A stretch of 25,724 nucleotides of DNA from an uncultured Clostridia bacterium (GTDB lineage: Bacteria > Bacillota > Clostridia > UBA1381 > UMGS1253), in the NCBI GenBank assembly GCA_934457145.1, contig CAKSHP010000026.1, forward strand, positions 1 through 25,724, in the 5' to 3' direction. Positions 7,446-15,383 of this stretch are shown in pieces (within the stretch, counting starts at the first letter, position 1; the number at the start of each line of letters is the position of its first letter). The notes below the pieces were generated by a model. It worked only from the letters and a program-made list of their open reading frames with translations, was not told the DNA's origin and searched no databases. The position numbers and the translations under genes are program-made.

Positions 7446-8780
7446 TTAAATTTGTTTTTTTATAAACATAACCGAATTCGGTTCAAGCTTTATTTCTGCC
7501 TTGCCGCCCGAAATTATAATGTCATCTTTCTTCTCCATGGTATTTTCTTTGTCAACTAAATAACATTCAAACGCTCCGTCGCCGGCGCCGTTTGCCGAAA
7601 TTGTAACCGTCTTTTCTTTAGCTCCCGTTTTATCCGGCGAATAATAGCAAACCATTGCCGCAAACTTCTTTTCGTCCTTTGCCGCCGCTATATAAATCTC
7701 GCTGTCGTCAGACGTTGTTTCAAGCTCGTTTTGCTTTTCATACAAATCCGCAAACATAACAAACGGATAGTATCCCTTAAGCGGACGCTGAGTGTAAAAA
7801 TCAAAAAGTCCGTTAAATGCACACGGTCTTGCATCGTAATACATAAGCATATCGGTGCTTGATTTCTGCATTGCACACATTGTCGCAGCCGTAAACGCAG
7901 CGCCTCTTTCGCTTATAATCGCCTCAATCGAGCTTATAAACGCCTCGCTCCAGCCTTCAACATAGTTCCATTCATTTAAAATGCTTTCTATTCTTGTATA
8001 TCCCGCGCGGTCAAGCTTTTCTCTTATGCGCGCACCCATTTCAACAACATCTTTAACGTCATTTGTATAAATGTGCCATGAAAAGAAATCCATCGGCGTT
8101 TTTTTGCCGTCTTTGGTAATCGCCTCTAAAAATTCATCGAGCCACTCGCCGTCTCTGAACGCAAGCGCAGGCCCGCCTATCTTCAAATCGGGAAATCTGT
8201 TTTTAAGATGCGTTGCCGCAATTTTATATAATCTGTGATAATCCTTTGCTGTTCCGCTCCAGTTGAGTTTGTTTGTGCTGTCGTCCTCGTCAAGGTCGGG
8301 TTCGTTCCATATTTCCCAATATTCAATATTTAATTTATAACCGTCTGCCCAGCCTTCGTTGTAGTGCATGATAATATGCTCGCATATTCTTGCCCACTTT
8401 TCAAAGTCCGCCGGCATAATCGTGTTATATTTTTTAATTGCATGTTCAATTGCCGCGCCCAAACGGTAAAAAACCTTTGTTCCCGCAGACATTATAAGCT
8501 GTAAATACCAGTCCGTCAAAGTAAAATCATATGATGCCGGATCATTTTCATCTTTTGAAAAATCCGGGAAAATCCAATTCACATCAACTATGTGCGGTCC
8601 GCCGTAACCGCTGCAAAACGAAGCGTCATGAATTCTTGCATAAGGAATTTTTGCCGCCTTGTAATCATCAAAGTTAGACCTTGTCTGGTCATTCTTTTTT
8701 GCAAGCGGACCGTTGTTTACCGAATGCATATTTTTAATCTTTCCGCTTACCTTATTAAAGTCAATTGTTATATTTGACAT
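7446..8780 (-). CDS. Cytoplasmic GH39-like glycoside hydrolase (beta-xylosidase-type, clan GH-A)
   Basis: A 444-residue retaining glycosidase of the GH39 type. It begins ITIDFNKVSGKIKNMHSVNNGPL, the characteristic N-terminus of beta-xylosidase/PslG-like GH39 proteins. IEYWEIWNEPD holds the probable acid/base Glu160, and SILNEWNY the probable nucleophile Glu270, at the ends of barrel strands 4 and 7. Residues from about 355 form a small beta-sandwich, again usual for GH39. There is no signal peptide, so it should act inside the cell on imported oligosaccharides. The start is ATG 8780, with GGAGGAG seven bases upstream. It has its own consensus promoter and terminator, so it is a single-gene unit with no transporter beside it. 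Beta-xylosidase is the leading guess; alpha-L-arabinosidase-like or another linkage specificity is possible, since GH39 is diverse. Confidence 0.8.
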   Translation of the reverse strand: MSNITIDFNKVSGKIKNMHSVNNGPLAKKNDQTRSNFDDYKAAKIPYARIHDASFCSGYGGPHIVDVNWIFPDFSKDENDPASYDFTLTDWYLQLIMSAGTKVFYRLGAAIEHAIKKYNTIMPADFEKWARICEHIIMHYNEGWADGYKLNIEYWEIWNEPDLDEDDSTNKLNWSGTAKDYHRLYKIAATHLKNRFPDLKIGGPALAFRDGEWLDEFLEAITKDGKKTPMDFFSWHIYTNDVKDVVEMGARIREKLDRAGYTRIESILNEWNYVEGWSEAFISSIEAIISERGAAFTAATMCAMQKSSTDMLMYYDARPCAFNGLFDFYTQRPLKGYYPFVMFADLYEKQNELETTSDDSEIYIAAAKDEKKFAAMVCYYSPDKTGAKEKTVTISANGAGDGAFECYLVDKENTMEKKDDIIISGGKAEIKLEPNSVMFIKKQI

Positions 8781-8813
8781 GTTTAGCTCCTCCGTAAATC
8801 GTTATATATCCGC

Positions 8814-8842
8814 ATTATAACACTGCATATTTTTTATGTCAA
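8814..8842 (-). promoter_or_regulatory. Consensus sigma-A promoter of the GH39-like gene
   Basis: On the minus strand: TTGACA (8837-8842), 17 bp, TATAAT (8814-8819), a perfect consensus. Predicted start near 8807, leader about 27 nt. Such a strong core promoter normally needs repression to be controlled. Confidence 0.8.
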
Positions 8843-8851
8843 TACAATCGC

Positions 8852-8870
8852 TTACGAAAATTTTTCGTAA
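8852..8870. promoter_or_regulatory. Perfect 19-bp palindrome upstream of the GH39-like promoter
   Basis: TTACGAAAA-T-TTTTCGTAA: exact 9-bp arms around one base, ending nine bases upstream of the -35 box, centre about -54 from the predicted start. Its odd-centred symmetry resembles LacI-type or similar dimer sites. No T-tract or stop codon suggests a terminator role. The cognate regulator is not identifiable in the window. Confidence 0.55.
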
Positions 8871-8957
8871 AACCATTTTTCTTTCAAAAGCGCAAATGCT
8901 TCTTCCGCCCGGATTTTCACCGCAGCTTTGCGCCCCCCAAAAAACATCTTTTGTGCA

Positions 8958-9000
8958 TCAAAAAAGGAGCCGTTAAAAAAGTCAACCGACTTTTTTAACA
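8958..9000 (-). terminator. Intrinsic terminator of the polysaccharide operon
   Basis: A 12-bp perfect stem GTTAAAAAAGTC / GACTTTTTTAAC (8972-8983 and 8988-8999), loop GGTT on the minus strand, followed by GGCTCCTTTTTT. It begins 10 bases after the stop codon of the GT4-CsaB gene, the last gene of the operon. Confidence 0.85.
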
Positions 9001-9009
9001 GCCCTCTTT

Positions 9010-11238
9010 TTAATCTATCTTCTTTCCTCCTAACAGCTGCTCTGCAAAATACGCATTTTCATATGCCAGCTTTTTTAGTTCCTCGCATCGCTTTTGCATA
9101 ATCTGCGCAGTTTCCATATTGCTGCCGGCAATTTCATCAATATACCCCTTAATCTTAGCAACATCAATATTTTCAACATCTTCCATATATGTCTGCCCTA
9201 TGTAATCCATAAATCCTCTGTTTTTCGGATCATATATAAGCCCTATAAGCGGAACTCCCGAACCCGCCGCATAAATCAGCGTGTGCAGTCTCATTCCTAT
9301 AACCATGCTCATTTTTCTCGTTATTGCTATCGTGTCAAAAACGCCGTACTTTTCTTTTAAAATATGCGACGGACACTTCATCTTTGCAATAACCTCCTCC
9401 GATGCCCTAACGTCTGCCGGGTAGCGCATCGGTATAAACACAGGCACAATGCCGTGTCTTTTATATGCATAGTCTGCAATTTCGGCAATCTTTTCAAAAA
9501 ACGCCGCGTCGTTTCTGCCCCAGTTCCGAACCGAAATTCCGATATATTTTTTATCCGGCAAAATGCCCTCATTTTCAAATATCTCGCCAACGCGCTCCTC
9601 CGAGCTTCCGTCTAAAATTATTGCCGGATCCGCCGTTATTTTTATTTTCGGCCTTGTTATTTTCATGCGCTCCAGCTCGTCTGCGCTCATTTTGTCTCTC
9701 AAGGTTATAAGATCCGCTTTATTTGCAATTTTTCTTACAATGTTTAGATTTCTGTTTTTCACAGGGCCTATTCCGTTTGCATATAAATAAACATAAAGCC
9801 CAAGCTTTTTTGCATAATTCATAACCCATAAATAATAGTAAAGCGAGTGTGAGCTCGTTGCGTCCTGAATAAGGCTGCCCCCGCCGTTTATAAGCATTTT
9901 AGACTTTTTTAAAACCTCTGAAACCTTAAAAAAGTCAAATCTTTTTTCGGCATCAACTCTGTAAGCCAATCTTGTGCTTTTCGGATTTTCCGAAAGCACA
10001 ACTATCCTTATATCCTCTTTATATTTTCTAAGGCTCTGTATTATAGCAAAAAGCAATGCGTCGTCGCCGCTGTTTTCAAATCCGTAATACCCCGATATTG
10101 CAACATCATATTCCTTTTTGTCATAAGTGCGCTTTAAAATCGAGTTATATATTTTAATGTGCGACTCTGCCAAAGCGTCGCTTGAAAACTTGCTCGTCGC
10201 TCTTTCATAGAGTGCGTCGCCGTATTTTTTCATAGCGGCTCTGTCGTTTGCAAGACTCACCATCTTTAAAGCAAGCTCTTTATAGTTTTCGCTTTCAAAA
10301 AGCAAACCCGTAACGCCGTTTTCTATCAAATCCGGAATACCGCCCACAGCGCTTGCAATAGTCGGCTTTTTCATTCTTGCGCCCTCCATAAGCACATAAG
10401 GAAAGCTCTCGCTTCTCGAAGTCAGCGTGTTAATATCTATAAAATTAATAAAACTGTATATATCCTTTAAAAATCCCGTAAACGTAAACTTATCTTCTAA
10501 ATTTCCCGCCTTAACAAGCCTTACAAGCTCGTTGCGCATATCTCCGTCGCCGGCAATTAAAAACCTTAATTTATCGCATTTTTTCGCCGCCTCGGCGCAC
10601 GCTTTAACAAATATGTCATGCCCCTTAACATGGTCATGACGGCCGATTAAGCCTATATAAACAAAATCTTTATCATAATCAATATTAAACCTTTTTGCAA
10701 ATTCCTCTTTTGACTGATACTCAAGCGGAGTGTTGTAGTCCATACCGTTGTAAACAGTGTAAATCCGGTTTGGTTTAAAGCCTCTCGAAATCAGCATGTC
10801 TTTAAAGTTCGACGATACCGCAATATAATTTTCAAGCTTTCGAAGCGCCGAGATATTTAACCCCGTATACACAATTTTTTTATATATTCCGTCAAAATCC
10901 AATAAAAAGTCGCTGTGTATGGTTGTAACAATCGGAATATTTACTCTTTTTTTCAGTTTTGCCGCCAAAAAATTTGCCCTTGCGCCGTGCGAATGAATTA
11001 TGTCAAATCCGTCCTTTGCAATGTTTTCAAGCTTTTTTATAACGCTTAAATCAAATCTGCTTTTCTGCTCCAGAAGCTCGCTTTCAACATCTATATCGGC
11101 AAGCTCGTCAAAAAAGGTGCCGCGCATAAAGCAAACTATTTTCACATCGGCTCTTTTTGTGAGCGCTCTTAAAAGCGCAAACACATGTGTCTTTGCACCG
11201 CCCGTATCTCCGCCGCTTATCAAATGTAGCACCTTCAT
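9010..11238 (-). CDS. Fusion of a GT4 glycosyltransferase with a CsaB-type polysaccharide pyruvyltransferase
   Basis: A 742-residue two-enzyme protein. Residues 1-372 are a GT-B, GT4-family glycosyltransferase: MKVLHLISGGDTGGAKTHV at the donor/acceptor loop, GLIGRHDHVKGHD in the hinge, AGDGDM, and the E-x7-E motif at Glu277/Glu285. From about residue 377 a second start-like sequence, YDVAISGYYGFENSGDDALL, opens a full CsaB domain (377-735) with LINGGGSLIQDATSSHS, YANGIGP and IGMRLHTLIYAA (GMRLH at 648-652). CsaB adds ketal pyruvate from PEP to wall polysaccharide; in Bacillus such pyruvylated polymer is the ligand of SLH domains. Fusion implies that sugar addition and pyruvylation occur on the same repeat unit. 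The frame is uninterrupted and no ribosome binding site is seen at the junction. The start ATG has GGAAAGGA about ten bases upstream. It is the last gene of the operon, 40 bp after the ligase-like gene. Confidence 0.88.
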   Translation of the reverse strand: MKVLHLISGGDTGGAKTHVFALLRALTKRADVKIVCFMRGTFFDELADIDVESELLEQKSRFDLSVIKKLENIAKDGFDIIHSHGARANFLAAKLKKRVNIPIVTTIHSDFLLDFDGIYKKIVYTGLNISALRKLENYIAVSSNFKDMLISRGFKPNRIYTVYNGMDYNTPLEYQSKEEFAKRFNIDYDKDFVYIGLIGRHDHVKGHDIFVKACAEAAKKCDKLRFLIAGDGDMRNELVRLVKAGNLEDKFTFTGFLKDIYSFINFIDINTLTSRSESFPYVLMEGARMKKPTIASAVGGIPDLIENGVTGLLFESENYKELALKMVSLANDRAAMKKYGDALYERATSKFSSDALAESHIKIYNSILKRTYDKKEYDVAISGYYGFENSGDDALLFAIIQSLRKYKEDIRIVVLSENPKSTRLAYRVDAEKRFDFFKVSEVLKKSKMLINGGGSLIQDATSSHSLYYYLWVMNYAKKLGLYVYLYANGIGPVKNRNLNIVRKIANKADLITLRDKMSADELERMKITRPKIKITADPAIILDGSSEERVGEIFENEGILPDKKYIGISVRNWGRNDAAFFEKIAEIADYAYKRHGIVPVFIPMRYPADVRASEEVIAKMKCPSHILKEKYGVFDTIAITRKMSMVIGMRLHTLIYAAGSGVPLIGLIYDPKNRGFMDYIGQTYMEDVENIDVAKIKGYIDEIAGSNMETAQIMQKRCEELKKLAYENAYFAEQLLGGKKID

Positions 11239-11278
11239 AATTAAAAATCCTTTCCTTTACCGCCGTGCGCCAAAATTT

Positions 11279-12808
11279 TCACTGCTGTATACCGTTTTTT
11301 TCGTCTTTTTCATTTCTTTCGCTTTTTGCAAGCCTCACTGCCGCCATACCGACTCCGACGCACACGAAAAACGCAAACATAACCCTCGGATAAAACCAGC
11401 AGTATTCAAAAAATCCGATTAAAATTATTCCGCTCATTGCCGACGCCGCCGCAATCACGCTGTTTTTTATCAAACTGTCGCTGCAATGGCTGTATTTAAA
11501 TGTTCTTCTCAGTATAACAAATATAAAACATACATACACCAAAAATCCCACAATGCCAAGCTCTAAAAGCATCTCCATAAACTGCATATGCGAGTGCGGA
11601 GCAGTTGCGGAGTTTACGATTGAATACTTAGGGTAAATCGTCATAAATCCTGCGCTTCCCAAGCCGACTCCTGTTATCCAGTAGTCTTTAATCATTTTTA
11701 AACAGCCTGTCCAAATGTTTATTCTGTATGCGCTTGACGTATCCTTCATGTTTCCGATTGTCAGAATTCTGTTTAAAACCGACTGCGGCAAAAACGGAAC
11801 CACCGCTATTGCCAGAATAACCAAAACAGGAAGAAGTTTTTTATTATATAACATCACATACACAACAAGCGCAAAAGCAAACGCTATCCAGCCCGAGCGC
11901 GAATATGTCAAAATCAGCGCGCCGATTGAAACCATAACTCCGCCAATAAGGCATACGCGCAGCAAAACATTTTTCCTCGTAACGGCATACGCAAATGCAA
12001 ACGGCAAAAACAGCATCAGAAACTCCGCATAGTTGTTCGGATTTCCCATAGTTGAAAAAGCCCGTCCCGGCATGCCTGCATTTAGCTCCATGTCTGCTAA
12101 AAGCTCATCTGCTTCAATTCCCATCGCCCTTTGAACAAATGCAATAACAGCCGTTACAAATGCCGCCGCAAACATCCATTTTATAAACTTATCAAGCTTT
12201 TCTTTATCTGAAATATACATATATATTCCAACGCATAACACAAAAGCCGACACAAAAAACATAAACACTCTTATGCTGTCGCTTCGTCCGTATGATGTGA
12301 CGCACGCAAACGCACAGCACATAAAAAACATAAACACCAAAAGCCAAACCTTTATATTTTCATCTCTGCTCTGTGCGCGTTTAAAAGCCGCCATAAAAAA
12401 TATAACAAACGCCGCCAATAAGGCATACATATTATTCCACATATCATGCGGCACAACAAAAATCAAAAAGCACACAAAAGGAATGTCAAACACGTTGTCA
12501 ATTATCAAAGACTTTCTGCAAAAACTGCGAAATGTTTCAAAAAAGAAACTCTTTTCCGAAAAATCCGCCGCCTTTTTCAAAACAAAGAAAACCGGTTTTA
12601 AAACTGTCTTTATAATTTTATAAAACCATGAACTTTCGCTGTAGTCTTCTATATCGCCTTTGCCGCAAAGCAGCTTTTTAAATCTGCTTTCGCCGTAAAC
12701 TTTGGATATTTTATCCATGATATCGGATATTATTTTATATATTGCAGAGCTTTTAAAGACATTTTTTATCCATGTCAAAAACATTAATACATAACTGCTT
12801 TCCTGCAT
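11279..12808 (-). CDS. O-antigen ligase / Wzy-like polysaccharide polymerase family membrane protein
   Basis: A 509-residue polytopic membrane protein with a long soluble N-terminal region (about 100 residues) and about ten hydrophobic segments. Family marks: STMGNPNNYAEFLM (about 252-265), LTYSRSGWIAF (about 300-310), then a large outer loop with TGVGLGSAGF and PHSHMQFMEMLLELG, where the essential histidine of WaaL/Wzy proteins usually lies. It should transfer or polymerise undecaprenyl-linked glycan on the outer face of the membrane. The start is ATG 12808 with GAGGTG about seven bases upstream; a TTG five codons earlier has no site. It follows the DUF4330 gene by 26 bp. Whether it acts as polymerase or as ligase to peptidoglycan or teichoic-type polymer cannot be decided. 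Confidence 0.85.
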   Translation of the reverse strand: MQESSYVLMFLTWIKNVFKSSAIYKIISDIMDKISKVYGESRFKKLLCGKGDIEDYSESSWFYKIIKTVLKPVFFVLKKAADFSEKSFFFETFRSFCRKSLIIDNVFDIPFVCFLIFVVPHDMWNNMYALLAAFVIFFMAAFKRAQSRDENIKVWLLVFMFFMCCAFACVTSYGRSDSIRVFMFFVSAFVLCVGIYMYISDKEKLDKFIKWMFAAAFVTAVIAFVQRAMGIEADELLADMELNAGMPGRAFSTMGNPNNYAEFLMLFLPFAFAYAVTRKNVLLRVCLIGGVMVSIGALILTYSRSGWIAFAFALVVYVMLYNKKLLPVLVILAIAVVPFLPQSVLNRILTIGNMKDTSSAYRINIWTGCLKMIKDYWITGVGLGSAGFMTIYPKYSIVNSATAPHSHMQFMEMLLELGIVGFLVYVCFIFVILRRTFKYSHCSDSLIKNSVIAAASAMSGIILIGFFEYCWFYPRVMFAFFVCVGVGMAAVRLAKSERNEKDEKNGIQQ

Positions 12809-12834
12809 ATTTTCACACCTCAAAACCGGTCGGG

Positions 12835-13716
12835 TTATTTTATAGCTATATTTGAAATATCCATCTCATACATCATAACGTTGCCGGCGCGCAAAACAAA
12901 TGTTTTGCCTACAGAATACTCCTTATCGCCAACCTTTAACACTCCGTTTTCCAAAAGTTCTGCCGAAACCTCGCCTTTAATAACAATGCTGTTATATCCT
13001 TCTTTGTCCGAAACAACAATCTTTCCGCTGTCTGTTTCAACATAAACCTTTGCCGGATTAACGCTCACCTGGGTAACGGTTCCAAGCGTTGTTCCGTTTG
13101 TCATGTCACAAAGCTCATCGCCCACTTTAACCGCGTTTGCAGCATAACCTTTTATCTCGTCTGCTTCATATGTTATCTCAATCGTCTGTTTTTTGTCTGC
13201 GTCCTGTTTTTCCTGAGTTTCAATATCGCTTTTTATTCCGATGTCGTACACACGAAGATAAATCTTTGCATCTCCCGCGCGCAAAACCATCGAATGACCA
13301 ACGCCGTACTGTTCGCCGCCTATTAATGCGCCGAGTTCGTTTTTAATGCCCGTTACCTCGCCCGTTATAACAGCCGATTTATACCCCTCTTTGTTAACAA
13401 CCTCATAAGAACCCGCATTAATTCCGCCGTAAACAACCGAGCTTCCGATTTCAACGTTTGTCATTGTTCCAAGGTTAACGTCTTTGTCATCATCATAAAG
13501 AACGCTGCCAACTTTAAGCTTGTCTGCCACAAAGTCGCTAAGCTCCTCTGTGTAAAACTTCATAATAAGGGTAGTGTTCTGAGCCTGAGCCGTTTTTGCC
13601 GCTTTGCGGTTTCTTATAACGAACACGCCCGCCGCCGCAATTGCAAAAACCACAATTAAGATCACAATAAAATCAATAACATTAATTTTTCCGAAAATTT
13701 TGCCGTTTTTATTCAT
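12835..13716 (-). CDS. DUF4330 family membrane-anchored protein with two tandem copies
   Basis: A 293-residue protein: a short cytoplasmic head, then FGKINVIDFIVILIVVFAI (one membrane segment, about 13-34), then an extracellular part made of two related halves (49-162 and 178-293). Both halves contain KEGY-x-S-x-x-I-x-GEV and VLRAG ending in a short D-I-x-I-K strand. The INVIDFIV start is typical of DUF4330 proteins, which are found in clostridial wall-polysaccharide clusters and have no assigned activity that I know of. The ATG overlaps the previous gene's stop by one base (TAATG), with GGAGGT upstream, so translation is coupled. A scaffold or length-control role next to the polymerase is a guess. 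Confidence 0.8.
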   Translation of the reverse strand: MNKNGKIFGKINVIDFIVILIVVFAIAAAGVFVIRNRKAAKTAQAQNTTLIMKFYTEELSDFVADKLKVGSVLYDDDKDVNLGTMTNVEIGSSVVYGGINAGSYEVVNKEGYKSAVITGEVTGIKNELGALIGGEQYGVGHSMVLRAGDAKIYLRVYDIGIKSDIETQEKQDADKKQTIEITYEADEIKGYAANAVKVGDELCDMTNGTTLGTVTQVSVNPAKVYVETDSGKIVVSDKEGYNSIVIKGEVSAELLENGVLKVGDKEYSVGKTFVLRAGNVMMYEMDISNIAIK

Positions 13717-14819
13717 TATTTTTTACCTCCGGTCATAGCCTTTTCATATTCTTTGTATATATCGTCAAGCAAGATATTAAGATTAAACCTTTCCTGCACC
13801 GTTTTTCTGGCATTTTTTGAAAACCTTTCATAAAGCTCTTTATCCTGCGCAATTTTTGCAATCGCGCGCGCCATTTGTTTTTCGTCTCCGTATTCAACGA
13901 TAAGGCCGCAGTCGGTTTTATCGTTTATAATATCGCCGTTTCCTCCGACATTTGTCGCAACAACGGGAAGTGCATTTTCAAGCGCCTCAAGGATTGCAAA
14001 ACTCAAAGCCTCATAGCATTTTGCCGAATTTACAAACAAATCCGAACCCATCAGAATTTTTTCACTGTCACGGCGAAAACCGAGCTGCAAAATTTTATCT
14101 TTCATGCCGAGATCGGCTATAAGCTCTTTTATCTCATCAAAAAGCTCGCCCTCGCCCGCAATTAAAACAACATACCTGCGTTTTATAATCTTATCTAATT
14201 CCTTTATGCTTTTAACAAAATAGTCAAGGCCTTTCGCAATATGGTATCTTGCAAGAGTTGTTATAACAAAAGTGTCATCGTCTATATTAAGCTCTTTTCT
14301 TATATCATCATTTTTTTCTCTTTCCTTCGGAAAAACTCCGTTAAAAATAACGTCTATCTTCTTCGGACTCACTCCGTTTGAAACCAAAAGCTCTTTGCCG
14401 TTGTTACAAACGGAAATTATCTTTTCCTCATGCGGTATTAAAAGCTTGTTTGTTATTTTCCAGCAAAAGCTTGTTTTAAGCGTTAAATGACATGTGTATA
14501 TAACTTTAACCTTTTTATAAAACATCCTCGATAAAATGGCAATATAGTTTTCTCTGGGATACTGCGTGTGTATAATATCTATATCGTTTTGCCGGCAGAT
14601 TTTTGCAAGCTCTTTTGCAGCCTTTAAATCAAACGGGTTTTTCATCTCGATTTTAAAGCTTTTTATATTAAGCTCGCGCATTTGCTGCGACAACTGCCCC
14701 TCCTCGTTATATGCAAAAAAGCAATCGCACCTCCTGCCGTTATATGCGCGCACAAGGTTATACACATATTTTTCCGTTCCGGCTTTTCCCGCGTGATTTA
14801 TCAAATACAAAACCTTCAA
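13716..14819 (-). CDS. GT4 family glycosyltransferase
   Basis: A 367-residue retaining GT-B glycosyltransferase. MKVLYLINHAGKAGTEKYVYNL is the usual GT4 start with the nucleotide-sugar loop; LARYHIAKGLDYFVKS lies after the hinge; AGEGEL, then the E-x7-E motif at Glu270/Glu278 followed by ALPVVATNVGG. The start codon is TTG (14819-14817), supported by GGGAGG ten bases upstream and by the family N-terminus beginning exactly there. It overlaps the upstream acyltransferase stop codon as TTGA, so translation is likely coupled. It should extend the undecaprenyl-linked repeat unit of the surface polymer on the cytoplasmic face. Sugar specificity is not readable from sequence. Confidence 0.9.
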   Translation of the reverse strand: MKVLYLINHAGKAGTEKYVYNLVRAYNGRRCDCFFAYNEEGQLSQQMRELNIKSFKIEMKNPFDLKAAKELAKICRQNDIDIIHTQYPRENYIAILSRMFYKKVKVIYTCHLTLKTSFCWKITNKLLIPHEEKIISVCNNGKELLVSNGVSPKKIDVIFNGVFPKEREKNDDIRKELNIDDDTFVITTLARYHIAKGLDYFVKSIKELDKIIKRRYVVLIAGEGELFDEIKELIADLGMKDKILQLGFRRDSEKILMGSDLFVNSAKCYEALSFAILEALENALPVVATNVGGNGDIINDKTDCGLIVEYGDEKQMARAIAKIAQDKELYERFSKNARKTVQERFNLNILLDDIYKEYEKAMTGGKK

Positions 14820-15370
14820 GTTTTATCCGCCTCCCGTCCGTCTCTGTATCTTATAACCTTAGCCGGATTTCCGCCGACTATGGCATAATCTTTCACATCT
14901 TTTGTGACAACCGCTCCTCCGCCTATAACGCTGCCCTTTCCGATGGTTATTCCCGGCAGAATAATAACGTTTGTCCCAATCCAGACGTCATCTTTTATAA
15001 CAACCTTTTTTTTCGGAGCAGTCTGAAGCCTCATCGGTACATTCAAATCCGAAATTTTATGGTTTTGCGTAACAATTGTAACATTGGGCGCCATCATAAC
15101 ATCGTTTCCTATGGAAAGCGGCCCCGCAACACGGCAGTTAAGCCCTATTCCCGAATTATCGCCTATTGTGATATTCTTTCCCGATGCAAAAAACGCACCG
15201 TGCTCTATATTAACATTTTTTCCGCACCCGTCAAGCATGCACCTTGCGCAAAACGCACGTATCGTTTTTGCTCCCAGGCTGTACGGCAATCCCGAACACG
15301 GCAGATGCCTTGCAAAAAAATAATACAAAGCATACCCAAACGCTCTTATAAATTTTTTCAAACGCGCCAT
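14816..15370 (-). CDS. Left-handed beta-helix (hexapeptide-repeat) O-acyltransferase, WcaF/Maa-like
   Basis: About 184 residues. After a 40-residue lead, hexapeptide turns run through the protein: ITIGDNSGIG, LSIGNDVM, VVIKDDVWIGTNVIILPGITIGKGSVIGGGAVVTKDV, then GGNPAKVIR, the usual C-terminal signature. The catalytic histidine is in VTQNHKISD (about residue 104). Members transfer acetyl from acetyl-CoA to a sugar hydroxyl. The start is uncertain: ATG 15370 is chosen, but GAAAGGA abuts it directly; TTG codons at 15379 and 15394 are alternatives. The flippase stop codon at 15384 lies just upstream, so coupled re-initiation is likely. It probably O-acetylates the polymer built by this operon. 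Confidence 0.85.
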   Translation of the reverse strand: MARLKKFIRAFGYALYYFFARHLPCSGLPYSLGAKTIRAFCARCMLDGCGKNVNIEHGAFFASGKNITIGDNSGIGLNCRVAGPLSIGNDVMMAPNVTIVTQNHKISDLNVPMRLQTAPKKKVVIKDDVWIGTNVIILPGITIGKGSVIGGGAVVTKDVKDYAIVGGNPAKVIRYRDGREADKT

Positions 15371-15383
15371 TCCTTTCAAAATG

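Noticed and set aside
7446..8780. Alpha-L-iduronidase as function of the GH39-like enzyme
   Set aside because: Iduronidases share the family, but the short length, bacterial cytoplasmic location and N-terminus resemble beta-xylosidase-type members; there is no glycosaminoglycan gene nearby.
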